64,000 nucleotides of DNA from Fusobacterium sp. JB019 (lineage in GTDB: Bacteria; Fusobacteriota; Fusobacteriia; Fusobacteriales; Fusobacteriaceae), in contig JAUTCN010000003.1 in the NCBI GenBank assembly GCA_030673965.1, positions 62,001-126,000 of the forward strand, read 5' to 3'. The translations under genes and the position numbers were made by a program. The notes under the pieces were generated by a model. The model did not search any database, was not told the DNA's origin, and was given only the letters and a program-made list of their open reading frames with translations. Numbering within the stretch: the stretch's first letter is position 1; each line of letters begins with the position of its first letter. Positions 44,051-52,215 of this stretch are shown in pieces.

Positions 44051-45172
44051 ATGATTTTTGTTATTGCTTTTTTAGCTGGAATATTTTCTTTTTTTTCTCC
44101 ATGTATTCTTCCTGTATTACCACTTTATCTTGGTTATTTAGGAATTAACGATTTTAAAAATAAAAAATCTATAATTATAAACACTATTTCGTTTGCTATA
44201 GGAATTTCATTTGCTTTTTTCTTATTAGCTCTTGCTTTTTCTAGTTTTGGAAATTTATTTAATAATTATAAAAATATAATTATTAAATTAGGTAGTATTT
44301 TTATTATTTTATTAGGACTATTTCAGTTGGATATTCTTAAGTTTGATTTTTTAAAAAAGGAATATAAATTTCCAATTAAATTAAATAAGATGAATCCATT
44401 AATTGCTTTTATTTTTGGATTTACATTTAGTTTTTCTTGGACTCCTTGTATTGGACCAGCCTTATCTTCAATTTTGATAACAATTTCAACTTTAGAAAGT
44501 TTTGACAAAGGAATTCTTCTTATAACTTTTTATACATTAGGATTTATTATACCTTTCTTAATTACAGGGTTATTTTCTTCTTATATTCTAAAATTAATAA
44601 AGAAAAATCAAAACTTAATTAAATACACTAATAAAATTATGGGGATAATTATAATTTTAATTGGATTATTTTCTCTATTTAATTCTAATGATTTTGAAGT
44701 TAAAAACTATTCAGAAAATACTAAAATTGAAACTACTGAAAAGCAAAATTTCAATTTAAAAAATAGTATCGCTCCTGATTTTAATTTAAAAAATCAATAT
44801 GGAAATATTGAATCATTATCCCTTTACAAAAATAAAGTTATTTTTCTTAATTTTTGGGCAACTTGGTGCCCTCCTTGTAGAAATGAAATGCCTCATATAC
44901 AAGAATTATATGAAGAATACGGAGAAAATAAAAATGATGTTATTTTTATAGGAGTTAATAACGAAAATCAAGAATCTATGATTAATTTTTTAAATAAAAA
45001 TAATTATTCTTTTCCTGTTGTAACAGATGTTGAAGAAGAAGTCATGAAAAATTATAAAATAAATGCTTTTCCTACTACCTTTATTATAGGAAAAGATGGA
45101 AAAATAGTTGATTTTATAATTGGGGAAGCTTCAAAAAAAACAATGAAAAAATATATTGAAAAAGCAAGATAA
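44051..45172 (+). CDS. CcdA-like transporter fused to a TlpA-like thioredoxin
   Basis: 373 residues. N-terminal CcdA/DsbD-type membrane domain (six TM, paired cysteines Cys18 in FFSPCILP and Cys133 in SWTPCIGP). After TM about 197-214 and a linker comes a TlpA/ResA-like thioredoxin domain with NFWATWCPPC (Cys273/Cys276) and AFPTTFII. The CcdA part moves electrons from cytoplasmic thioredoxin across the membrane, and the fused domain would reduce periplasmic disulfides. Partners such as methionine sulfoxide reductase must be elsewhere. Last gene of the operon. Confidence 0.92.
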   Translation: MIFVIAFLAGIFSFFSPCILPVLPLYLGYLGINDFKNKKSIIINTISFAIGISFAFFLLALAFSSFGNLFNNYKNIIIKLGSIFIILLGLFQLDILKFDFLKKEYKFPIKLNKMNPLIAFIFGFTFSFSWTPCIGPALSSILITISTLESFDKGILLITFYTLGFIIPFLITGLFSSYILKLIKKNQNLIKYTNKIMGIIIILIGLFSLFNSNDFEVKNYSENTKIETTEKQNFNLKNSIAPDFNLKNQYGNIESLSLYKNKVIFLNFWATWCPPCRNEMPHIQELYEEYGENKNDVIFIGVNNENQESMINFLNKNNYSFPVVTDVEEEVMKNYKINAFPTTFIIGKDGKIVDFIIGEASKKTMKKYIEKAR

Positions 45173-45174
45173 AT

Positions 45175-45203
45175 AAAAAATGGGAGATATCTCCCATTTT
45201 TTA
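45175..45203. terminator. bidirectional terminator
   Basis: AAAAAATGGGAGATATCTCC followed by CATTTTTT: a near loopless perfect palindrome with A- and T-runs, between convergent genes ending at 45172 and 45204. Confidence 0.88.
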
Positions 45204-45869
45204 TTACCCTAATTTTTTTATTTCTTTTTCTAAAGCCAAAACATCCTCTGCAAAGATTTTTGCTCCATTCTCTAGTAAAATATCTTTATCTCTAAATCCC
45301 CATAAAACTGCTATCATTTCCATAGATGAATTTTTACCTGTTAATACATCCACTTCAGAATCACCTATATAAACAGCTTCTTCTTTATTTATTCCTAAAT
45401 TTTCTAAAGCTCTATAAACATTATCTGGAGATGGTTTTAAAGGTGTTTTTTCATTATCTCCTATTGTAAAATCGACTATATCTCCAAAAAACTTTTCTGT
45501 TATTATTTTAGCTGAAGCCTCTGCTTTATTAGTTATAATAGCAATTCTATATCCTTCTTTATGAAGTCTTTCCATTAATTTCTTAACTCCTTTGTAAGGA
45601 GCTGTTTTTATCATAGAATGCTTCTTATAATAAACTAACATTTCTCTATAGCATTTTTCTATAACTTCTTCACTAGTTCCTTTAGGAACAGCTCTTATAA
45701 TAGTCCATTTTATTCCATGACCTACAAAATTTCTAACTTCTTCCTTGGTTCTTTTAGGAAGATTATTCTTTTCTAAGATATAATTAGTACTATCTGTTAA
45801 GTCATCCAATGTATTCATTAATGTCCCATCCATATCAAATAATATTGCTTTAATTTTATTTTCTTTCAT
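45204..45869 (-). CDS. HAD-family phosphatase, phosphoglycolate phosphatase-like
   Basis: 221 residues. HAD motifs: I FDMDGTLMNTLDDL (9-13), II IITNKAE (about 113), III Lys in TPLKPSPD, IV GDSEVDVLTGKN (about 169). Helical cap between I and II (C1 type). The DMDGTL...TNYILEKNNLP pattern fits Gph-type enzymes, but HAD substrate cannot be read from sequence. Overlaps the sfsA gene by 14 bases. Confidence 0.88.
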   Translation of the reverse strand: MKENKIKAILFDMDGTLMNTLDDLTDSTNYILEKNNLPKRTKEEVRNFVGHGIKWTIIRAVPKGTSEEVIEKCYREMLVYYKKHSMIKTAPYKGVKKLMERLHKEGYRIAIITNKAEASAKIITEKFFGDIVDFTIGDNEKTPLKPSPDNVYRALENLGINKEEAVYIGDSEVDVLTGKNSSMEMIAVLWGFRDKDILLENGAKIFAEDVLALEKEIKKLG

Positions 45870-46596
45870 ACTTTTCTTTTCCTTTCCCCGATTCTATTAT
45901 ATTAATTTTTTTATCAACATAGTATATATTACCATTTTTCAATTTTAATTGTACAAAAAATATTTTTACTCCCTTGTTTATAGCTTGATAAAATTTTTCA
46001 GAAAATACTCTATCTGTTTGCCAATTAGGACTAAATGAATTACAATCTCTAAACACTAAAAACATAATAGAAGCTTTTCCCTCTTCTTTAGTTATATCAA
46101 TTAAGGTATCTAAATGTTTAGATGCTCTCAAAGAAGGTGCATCTGGAAATATCGCTTCTTTATTTTCAACCAAAGATGCTCCTTTAATTTCTAGCCATAT
46201 TTTTTCATTATTTTTTTCAAGCAAATAATCTAATCTGCTATGACCTTTTTTTACCTCCGCTTTTAAAAAATCTATTTTTCCAAAGGGAGAAATTTCTTCA
46301 TCATTTAATATATTTTCTGAAATATATCTATGAAAAGCTGAGTTTAATAATATATCTTCGCCGTCATCAGCTCTAGCAGAAATTAAGTCCCATTTTGTTT
46401 TTCTTTTTTCTATATTTTTAGCTCTTCTTATTTTCACTTTATTACCTTTATATAGTAATTCTTTAATTCTACCACTATCATGAACATGAACTAAAACTTC
46501 TTCATTATCTAATTTAACTTTACATATAAACCTATTTGGTCTGTCTATAAATATTCCTTCTTCAGTTTTTCCTATTTCATATAATATTTTCTCCAT
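45856..46596 (-). CDS. sfsA: SfsA family nuclease/DNA-binding protein
   Basis: 246 residues with family patterns FIDRPNRFICKVKLDNEEVL, HVHDSGRIKELLYKGNKVKI and a conserved EIKGASLVENKEAIFPDAPS near 150 to 170 (nuclease-like Asp/Glu/Lys set). SfsA was named for sugar fermentation stimulation in E. coli; an OB fold plus a PD-(D/E)XK-like nuclease core is known for homologues. Role here unknown. Operon order acetyltransferase-sfsA-HAD. Confidence 0.92.
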   Translation of the reverse strand: MEKILYEIGKTEEGIFIDRPNRFICKVKLDNEEVLVHVHDSGRIKELLYKGNKVKIRRAKNIEKRKTKWDLISARADDGEDILLNSAFHRYISENILNDEEISPFGKIDFLKAEVKKGHSRLDYLLEKNNEKIWLEIKGASLVENKEAIFPDAPSLRASKHLDTLIDITKEEGKASIMFLVFRDCNSFSPNWQTDRVFSEKFYQAINKGVKIFFVQLKLKNGNIYYVDKKINIIESGKGKEKYERK

Positions 46597-46608
46597 AAAT
46601 CTCCTTTT

Positions 46609-47214
46609 TTATAATAAATCCATTTTAGAATCTTTTTTTGTTATTTTTCTAATTGCTTTACAAGGATTTCCATAAGCTAAATAATTAGAAGGAATATCTT
46701 TAGTTACAATACTTCCCGCTCCAATTACCACATTATCTCCTATATTAACTCCATCTATTACAACTACATTACTAGCAAGCCACACATTATTTCCTATTGT
46801 AATTCCTTTAGCATATTCGCTCATAGAAATATGACCATCTTTATATTTCATAAAAATTCTTTCTTCTGCTATTAATGGGTGATTTGTAGACATCAAAGAA
46901 ACATTGGGACCAAACATAACATTATCCCCTATATTAATTTTTCCATCATCCATTATCACTGTATTAAAATTAGCAAAAAAATTCTCTCCAATATAAGTAT
47001 GTGTTCCATAATTAAATTGAATAGGTCCTTGAAAATAATATTTTTGACCTATCCCACCTATAAATTCTTTTATGATTTTTAATCTATTTTCATCATATTC
47101 ATCCATAGAATTAAATTTTTGACAAAGTTTATGAGCTTTATGTTTTATATTTTTCAATTCTTTTTTCCTTGCATCGAATAATTTTCCATTAAAAATTCTT
47201 TCTTCCTCTCTCAT
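46609..47214 (-). CDS. maltose/galactoside O-acetyltransferase-like enzyme
   Basis: 201 residues. N-terminal Maa-type helical region (IFNGKLFDARKKELKNIKHK) followed by left-handed beta-helix hexapeptide repeats (IGENFFANFNTVIMDD, INIGDNVMFGPNVSLMSTNH with active-site His, ITIGNNVWLASNVVVIDGV, NIGDNVVIGAGSIVTKDI). It acetylates sugars with acetyl-CoA in the Maa/LacA/NodL group. 12 bases upstream of sfsA. Confidence 0.92.
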   Translation of the reverse strand: MREEERIFNGKLFDARKKELKNIKHKAHKLCQKFNSMDEYDENRLKIIKEFIGGIGQKYYFQGPIQFNYGTHTYIGENFFANFNTVIMDDGKINIGDNVMFGPNVSLMSTNHPLIAEERIFMKYKDGHISMSEYAKGITIGNNVWLASNVVVIDGVNIGDNVVIGAGSIVTKDIPSNYLAYGNPCKAIRKITKKDSKMDLL

Positions 47215-47265
47215 AAACCCCTCCTAAAAATTAATATAATATTGATTATACTACATCAAATAAAA

Positions 47266-47288
47266 AAAAGCTCCCTAAGGAGCTTTTA
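47266..47288 (-). terminator. terminator after the lipoprotein gene
   Basis: AAAAGCTCC / GGAGCTTTT with a 4-base loop; minus-strand 3' flank TTTTATTTG. Confidence 0.82.
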
Positions 47289-47293
47289 AATTT

Positions 47294-47782
47294 TTAATTT
47301 GAATAACTATATTCAACAACATCTTCTAATTTATCAAATTTTTTTTCTATAACTGCATCATCTTTTTTATATTTTAAAACAAATCTATTATCTACATTTG
47401 TTAATATTCCATTTATTTTTTCTTTTCCCTCTTCATTATAAACTATAAATTCTTTTCCAATAATTGATTTTATAAATGGTGCCCCATTAACATAGAAAAC
47501 TTTAAATTCTCCTTGAATTATTCCATCTTTATAATTTACTTCTTTATATTTTTTCCCATCAAAATAATACTTTAAAACTTTACCTGTTTTTTCATTTTTT
47601 TCAGAAATAACTTGTCCATTATTATTATAGATTTCTTGTTTTTCTAAATTATTTTCTGTTGAATTAATTTTAGAATAAACTTTTTCTACATTTTCTTTTA
47701 TCTTTCCTTTTTCACTTTCTGTTTGTCCACAAGCAATAAAAAATAAACATAAACAAGCCAAACTTACAACTAACTTTTTCAC
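47294..47782 (-). CDS. small lipoprotein with MORN-like repeats
   Basis: 162 residues; signal peptide with lipobox FIAC (Cys18). After a charged stretch come repeats of the type EIYNNNGQVISEKNEKTGKV, LKYYFDGKKYKEVNYKDGII and GEFKVFYVNGAPF, the alternating pattern of MORN-variant (YwqK-like) proteins. Predicted to be periplasm-facing and lipid-anchored. Function unknown. Single gene. Confidence 0.78.
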   Translation of the reverse strand: MKKLVVSLACLCLFFIACGQTESEKGKIKENVEKVYSKINSTENNLEKQEIYNNNGQVISEKNEKTGKVLKYYFDGKKYKEVNYKDGIIQGEFKVFYVNGAPFIKSIIGKEFIVYNEEGKEKINGILTNVDNRFVLKYKKDDAVIEKKFDKLEDVVEYSYSN

Positions 47783-47820
47783 AATGCATCTCCTTTAATT
47801 TTTTTAATATTTATAATTAA

Positions 47821-47850
47821 ATGGCTTTAAATTTAATATCAAAAGCCATC
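47821..47850 (-). terminator. possible weak terminator after the DUF1835 gene
   Basis: ATGGCTTT / AAAGCCAT separated by about 13 bases. The minus-strand 3' flank is only TTAATTATAAAT. Apart from this the 188 bases between 47783 and 47970 show nothing further. Confidence 0.4.
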
Positions 47851-47970
47851 ATTAAACAACTATATTATTCAGGACAGCACGTATACTACTCCTTTTAATT
47901 AAAGAAGTCAACAGATATTTCTTTTATTTTAAAATAACTTTATTTTTGTTTACTTTATCATCTTTTTGTA

Positions 47971-48666
47971 TTAATTAGAATTATTTTCTAATATTGTTTT
48001 TAATCTATAAATTATAAAATTTTCTGATAATTGTTGATTAACTAAACTCATCTCCCCCATAATTTCTCCAATTAATTTCATGCTAATATTTTCTTTTCCC
48101 TCTAATTTTTCTCTAAAAAAATTATCAAAATAATTCTCATCTATATCTAAAATTAAATTTCTATCATTTATCCTCAATAATTTATCATTATTTAAATGTT
48201 CTTTATACTTTTTATTATAATTTTCTTTTTCCGTTTCACTTAATAATTTTTCTTTTCCAATACATTTTGCCACATATTCAGGAGATAATTGAGCAACTGA
48301 TTTTATTGATTTATCCTTACTAAAATCAATTGTATAGATTTTTCCTTTAAAAATTGTACAAACTAATTCTAGCATCAACTTTTCATTTATATTATTAGAA
48401 TACCAAACAATGACTTTTTTTTCTTTATTTATTTTTTTCAATAATTCATACAACTTTATTCTTTTTTCAACTTCTTCTTCTTTAAAAAATTCTTTATATA
48501 ATTTTTTTAAATATTCTCTCCTCTCCTTTGAAAAATATGTATTTATTTTCCCAAGAGATAACTCATCATTAAAATTTATAATCTCTTCTATAACTTTATT
48601 ACTTTGTAAAACATACTTTAATATCCCATAAGCTGAATCTCCAAAAACTATATTTATTTTTTCCAA
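47971..48666 (-). CDS. DUF1835-family protein
   Basis: 231 residues beginning INIVFGDSAYGILKYVLQSN, the DUF1835 opening, with the later VIVWYSNNINEKLMLELVC typical of the family and a helical C-terminal part (DUF3658-like). No membrane segment. The biochemical function is not known to me. It is divergent from the sigma-54 activator at 48768 across a gap of 101 bases. Confidence 0.8.
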   Translation of the reverse strand: MEKINIVFGDSAYGILKYVLQSNKVIEEIINFNDELSLGKINTYFSKERREYLKKLYKEFFKEEEVEKRIKLYELLKKINKEKKVIVWYSNNINEKLMLELVCTIFKGKIYTIDFSKDKSIKSVAQLSPEYVAKCIGKEKLLSETEKENYNKKYKEHLNNDKLLRINDRNLILDIDENYFDNFFREKLEGKENISMKLIGEIMGEMSLVNQQLSENFIIYRLKTILENNSN

Positions 48667-48767
48667 TATATCCCATCCTTTAATTATCGACTATATTTAA
48701 TTAATTATATACTAATATTAAAAATAATGTATAATTAATTAAATATAAAATTTCAAAGGAGACAACA

Positions 48768-50840
48768 ATGAAAACTATATCTGTTATCGCTTTAGATTCT
48801 AGAGCTAGTAAATTTTATGCTAAACAAATTAAAAAATTATTTGGAGACTATGTTAACGTTTATAACTATAACGTTCTTGAAATGACTGTAGTTAATATGA
48901 TTCGCTCAGATTTATATGTTATTACACCTGATGCTTTTAATAATAGAAATGAAATCCCTAACTATATTCCTTTAGAAGCTGAAATTAGCCAGCTTTATGT
49001 TACTTTCACTTGGGAATCAATTAGAACTCTTCAACAAATTCCTTCTGGAACAACTGCCTATTTTGTAAATTTAACTGAAAAAATGGTCAGAGAAGCTACA
49101 ACAACTTTAAATCAACTGGGAATAAATCACATTAACTTTATTCCATTTTATCCTGGATCCATTCCCAATAAAGAAATAACTATAGCCATTACACCTGATG
49201 AAGAAAGATATGTTCCAAAACACATAAAAAATATAATTAACCTAGGGCAACGTTCTTGTACTTCTAATACTATGATTGAAATTGCTTTAAAGCTTGGACT
49301 TGAACACTTACTTGAACATGATAATTTTAAAAGTTATTTTTCAAAAATTGCTGCAAGTACTTTTAATTTTGATTTAATGATTACAAAAACTAGAAAACTT
49401 GAAAGTCGTTTTAATATACTTACAGAAATATTAGATGTAGGTATCATTGGAATAAACGAAAAATTGGAAATTTTTTCTGCAAATAAAAATTCTGAAATTA
49501 TTACAGGTCTACCAAAAAAATTTCTTCTAGGAAAAAGATGTAGTGAACTTTTACCAAATATCCCATTTTCAGAATGTATTAAAACTAAAAAAAAGTTAGA
49601 AGCTAAAGTCATTAAAATAAACAAAGAAAATATAAACATAGATATTATTCCTGTAATAAGAGAAGAAGAATGTATTGGAGCTTTTGCAATATTACAAAAA
49701 TTTAATGATGCTGAAAATCGTCAAAATAAATTAAGAACTCAATTAATAAAAACTGGATATCAAGCTAAATATACATTCCAAGATATTATTGGAGAATCTG
49801 AAAGCATAACAAAAATAAAAAAAATGTTAATGAAAATGTCTAAAAAAGAACTTCCTATTCTTTTAATAGGAGAAACCGGAACTGGAAAAGAATTATTTGC
49901 ACATGCCATTCATAATGCTTCAAATAGAAAAGATGGACCTTTCTTAGCTATTAATTGTGCTGCCATGCCTGACAATTTACTAGAAAGTGAACTTTTTGGA
50001 TATGAAGAAGGAGCCTTTACTGGAGCAAAAAAAGGTGGAAAGATTGGATTATTTGAATTTGCACATAATGGAACCTTATTTTTAGATGAAGTGGAATGTA
50101 TGAGCACTTCTCTTCAAGTAAAGCTATTAAGAGTCTTACAAGAACATGAAATTATGAAAATTGGTGGAAATAAGATTATAAATATAAATGTTAGAATTAT
50201 TGCTGCCACAAATGAACCTCTTGAAAATAAAATTAAATCAGGGACTTTCAGAAAAGATTTATATTATAGACTTAATACTCTTCCTGTTCTTATACCTCCT
50301 CTTAGAGATAGGGATAATGATATATTTTTATTAATTGAAAATTTCAAGAAAAAAATAAATGCCCGTTTTATTTTTTCTGAAGAAGTTAAATTTATTTTAA
50401 AAAATTATTCTTGGGAAGGAAATATCCGAGAATTATATAATTGGATTGAATATTTTAATTTCACAGAAAATTCTTTAATAAAACAAGAAGATTTACCACC
50501 AACATATAATTTTAACCAAACTTTAAATAAAAAATCAAAAAAATTTATATCTACTAATGAAAATTTTAAAAATATTTATGAGATTTTTAAAAACAAAAAT
50601 ATTATTAAAGAAGAATATATGGCTGTTCTTACTCTGCTACATGTAGCCTTTAAAAACAATGAAAATTATGGGAGAGAAACTATTTTACATAATTTAAAAA
50701 CAAATAATATTAATTTATCTCAAAAAGAACTAAGAACAATATTGTCTATTCTATCTGATTTTCAATTAATTAAAATTAGTAAAGGAAGAGGTGGAAGTAA
50801 AATAACTAAAAATGGAATAAACTATCTTGAAAATTTATAA
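48768..50840 (+). CDS. sigma-54-dependent activator with PAS domain and C-terminal winged helix
   Basis: 690 residues. Residues 1-190 are an N-terminal sensory region of no recognised family, then a PAS-like region (213-310). AAA+ domain 335-565 with Walker A GETGTGKE (368-375), canonical GAFTGA (415-420), Walker B GTLFLDEVE and NVRIIAATN. Residues 600-690 look like a winged helix (YMAVLTLLHVAFKNNENYGR, SILSDFQLIKISKGRGGSKI), not the usual Fis-type HTH. There is no receiver domain, so it likely senses a ligand. It lies directly upstream of the sigma-54 operon beginning with malY/patB. SD AAAGGAGA. Confidence 0.92.
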   Translation: MKTISVIALDSRASKFYAKQIKKLFGDYVNVYNYNVLEMTVVNMIRSDLYVITPDAFNNRNEIPNYIPLEAEISQLYVTFTWESIRTLQQIPSGTTAYFVNLTEKMVREATTTLNQLGINHINFIPFYPGSIPNKEITIAITPDEERYVPKHIKNIINLGQRSCTSNTMIEIALKLGLEHLLEHDNFKSYFSKIAASTFNFDLMITKTRKLESRFNILTEILDVGIIGINEKLEIFSANKNSEIITGLPKKFLLGKRCSELLPNIPFSECIKTKKKLEAKVIKINKENINIDIIPVIREEECIGAFAILQKFNDAENRQNKLRTQLIKTGYQAKYTFQDIIGESESITKIKKMLMKMSKKELPILLIGETGTGKELFAHAIHNASNRKDGPFLAINCAAMPDNLLESELFGYEEGAFTGAKKGGKIGLFEFAHNGTLFLDEVECMSTSLQVKLLRVLQEHEIMKIGGNKIININVRIIAATNEPLENKIKSGTFRKDLYYRLNTLPVLIPPLRDRDNDIFLLIENFKKKINARFIFSEEVKFILKNYSWEGNIRELYNWIEYFNFTENSLIKQEDLPPTYNFNQTLNKKSKKFISTNENFKNIYEIFKNKNIIKEEYMAVLTLLHVAFKNNENYGRETILHNLKTNNINLSQKELRTILSILSDFQLIKISKGRGGSKITKNGINYLENL

Positions 50841-50845
50841 TCATC

Positions 50846-50890
50846 CTTTAACCAATTAAGCTACATTCAATAGTATCTTTAACCAATTAA
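50846..50890. promoter_or_regulatory. pair of direct repeats, candidate activator sites
   Basis: CTTTAACCAATTAA at 50846-50859 and again at 50877-50890, an exact 14-base match with a 31-base period (three helical turns). They lie about 80 to 125 bases upstream of the sigma-54 -24 element, the usual enhancer distance. Confidence 0.7.
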
Positions 50891-50971
50891 TGCATATTTA
50901 TCTTCAGATTAAAAAGTTTAATTTACATATTAAAAGTTCATTTCTAGTATAGTTATGGACTTTTTTTGTTT

Positions 50972-50989
50972 TTGGCACTGAAATTGCTT
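50972..50989 (+). promoter_or_regulatory. sigma-54 (-24/-12) promoter of the malY-symporter-UPF0597 operon
   Basis: TTGGCACTGAAATTGCTT matches TGGCAC-N5-TTGCW fully. Predicted +1 is near 50999, 25 bases before the ATG, and the SD is AAGGGGGAA. Confidence 0.92.
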
Positions 50990-51023
50990 ACTATAAAGAT
51001 ATAAATATTTTAAGGGGGAATTT

Positions 51024-52199
51024 ATGAAATATAATTTTGATGAAATAGTTGATCGTAATCAAAATAGATCTGCTAAATATGATGAAAGAATTAAAAAATT
51101 TGGGACTAATGATGTTATTCCTTTATGGATAGCTGATATGGATTTTAAAACTGCTCCGCCTATTATAAATGCTATGATTTCTAAAGCTGAGGAAGGAATT
51201 TGGGGTTATACTTCTAGACCTGATTCTTATTTTCAATCTATTTGTGACTGGCAATTAAGAAGAAATAACCGTAAATTAGATAAAAATTTACTGAGTTGGA
51301 GTTTAGGAGTTGTTCCTGCTCTCTCTTCAATAGTTAATCTCTTTTCTTGTAAAGAGGACAATATACTAATTCAAACTCCTGTTTATTCTGAATTTTATGA
51401 TGTAGGAGAATCTTGGAATAGAAAGGTTCTTGAAAATAAATTAATTGAAAAAAATGGCAATTGGTCAATAGATTTTGAAGACTTTGAAAAAAAAGCTAAA
51501 ATTTCTAAAATTTTTATTTTATGCAACCCTCACAATCCTTTAGGTATTGTTTGGACAAAAGAAGAATTAACTAAGCTTACTGACATTTGTATTAAACATT
51601 CTGTTTTAATTGTATCAGATGAAATTCATTCTGATTTGATTTTTCACAATAAAAAATTTATACCTACTGCATCTCTATCAGAGGAAGTTAATCAAAATAC
51701 TATAACTTGTATTTCAGCTACTAAAACTTTTAATTTAGCTGGACTTCAAGCTTCTACAACTGTATTTCCTAATTTAGAAATGAAAAATCAATTTGATAAG
51801 TTTTGGTTAAAATTAGAAATTCATAGAAACAATTCATTTAGCTCAAATGCTATGGAAGTTGCTTTTAATGAAGGAGAAGAATGGTTAGAAGAATTACTTC
51901 ATTATATCTCTGATAATTTTGATTTTATAAAAGAATACTGCAACAAATATATTCCTAAAATAAAACCAAATATACCTGATGCTACTTATTTGGTATGGTT
52001 AGATTGTCGTGATTTAAATTTATCAAATGAAAAACTACATAACTTTATGATTAAAGAAGCTAAACTTGGTTTAAATGATGGATACACTTTCAGCAGAAGT
52101 CTTTCAGGATATATGCGTTTAAACGCTGCCTGTCCTAGAAAAACATTAGAGAAAGCTCTTTCTCAATTAAAAGCAGCTGTTGATAATTTAAATAAATAA
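51024..52199 (+). CDS. MalY/PatB-family cystathionine beta-lyase
   Basis: 391 residues, fold-type I PLP enzyme. It starts YNFDEIVDRNQNRSAKYDER, has WIADMDFKTAPPI, NPHNPLGIVWTKEEL, VSDEIHSDLIF and the PLP lysine in SATKTFNLAGLQ. MalY/PatB enzymes split cystathionine (or cysteine conjugates) to pyruvate, ammonia and a thiol. First gene after the sigma-54 promoter. With the symporter and UPF0597 genes it forms a plausible uptake and degradation pathway for sulfur amino acids. Confidence 0.93.
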   Translation: MKYNFDEIVDRNQNRSAKYDERIKKFGTNDVIPLWIADMDFKTAPPIINAMISKAEEGIWGYTSRPDSYFQSICDWQLRRNNRKLDKNLLSWSLGVVPALSSIVNLFSCKEDNILIQTPVYSEFYDVGESWNRKVLENKLIEKNGNWSIDFEDFEKKAKISKIFILCNPHNPLGIVWTKEELTKLTDICIKHSVLIVSDEIHSDLIFHNKKFIPTASLSEEVNQNTITCISATKTFNLAGLQASTTVFPNLEMKNQFDKFWLKLEIHRNNSFSSNAMEVAFNEGEEWLEELLHYISDNFDFIKEYCNKYIPKIKPNIPDATYLVWLDCRDLNLSNEKLHNFMIKEAKLGLNDGYTFSRSLSGYMRLNAACPRKTLEKALSQLKAAVDNLNK

Positions 52200-52215
52200 T
52201 AAAGGGAGGATTATT

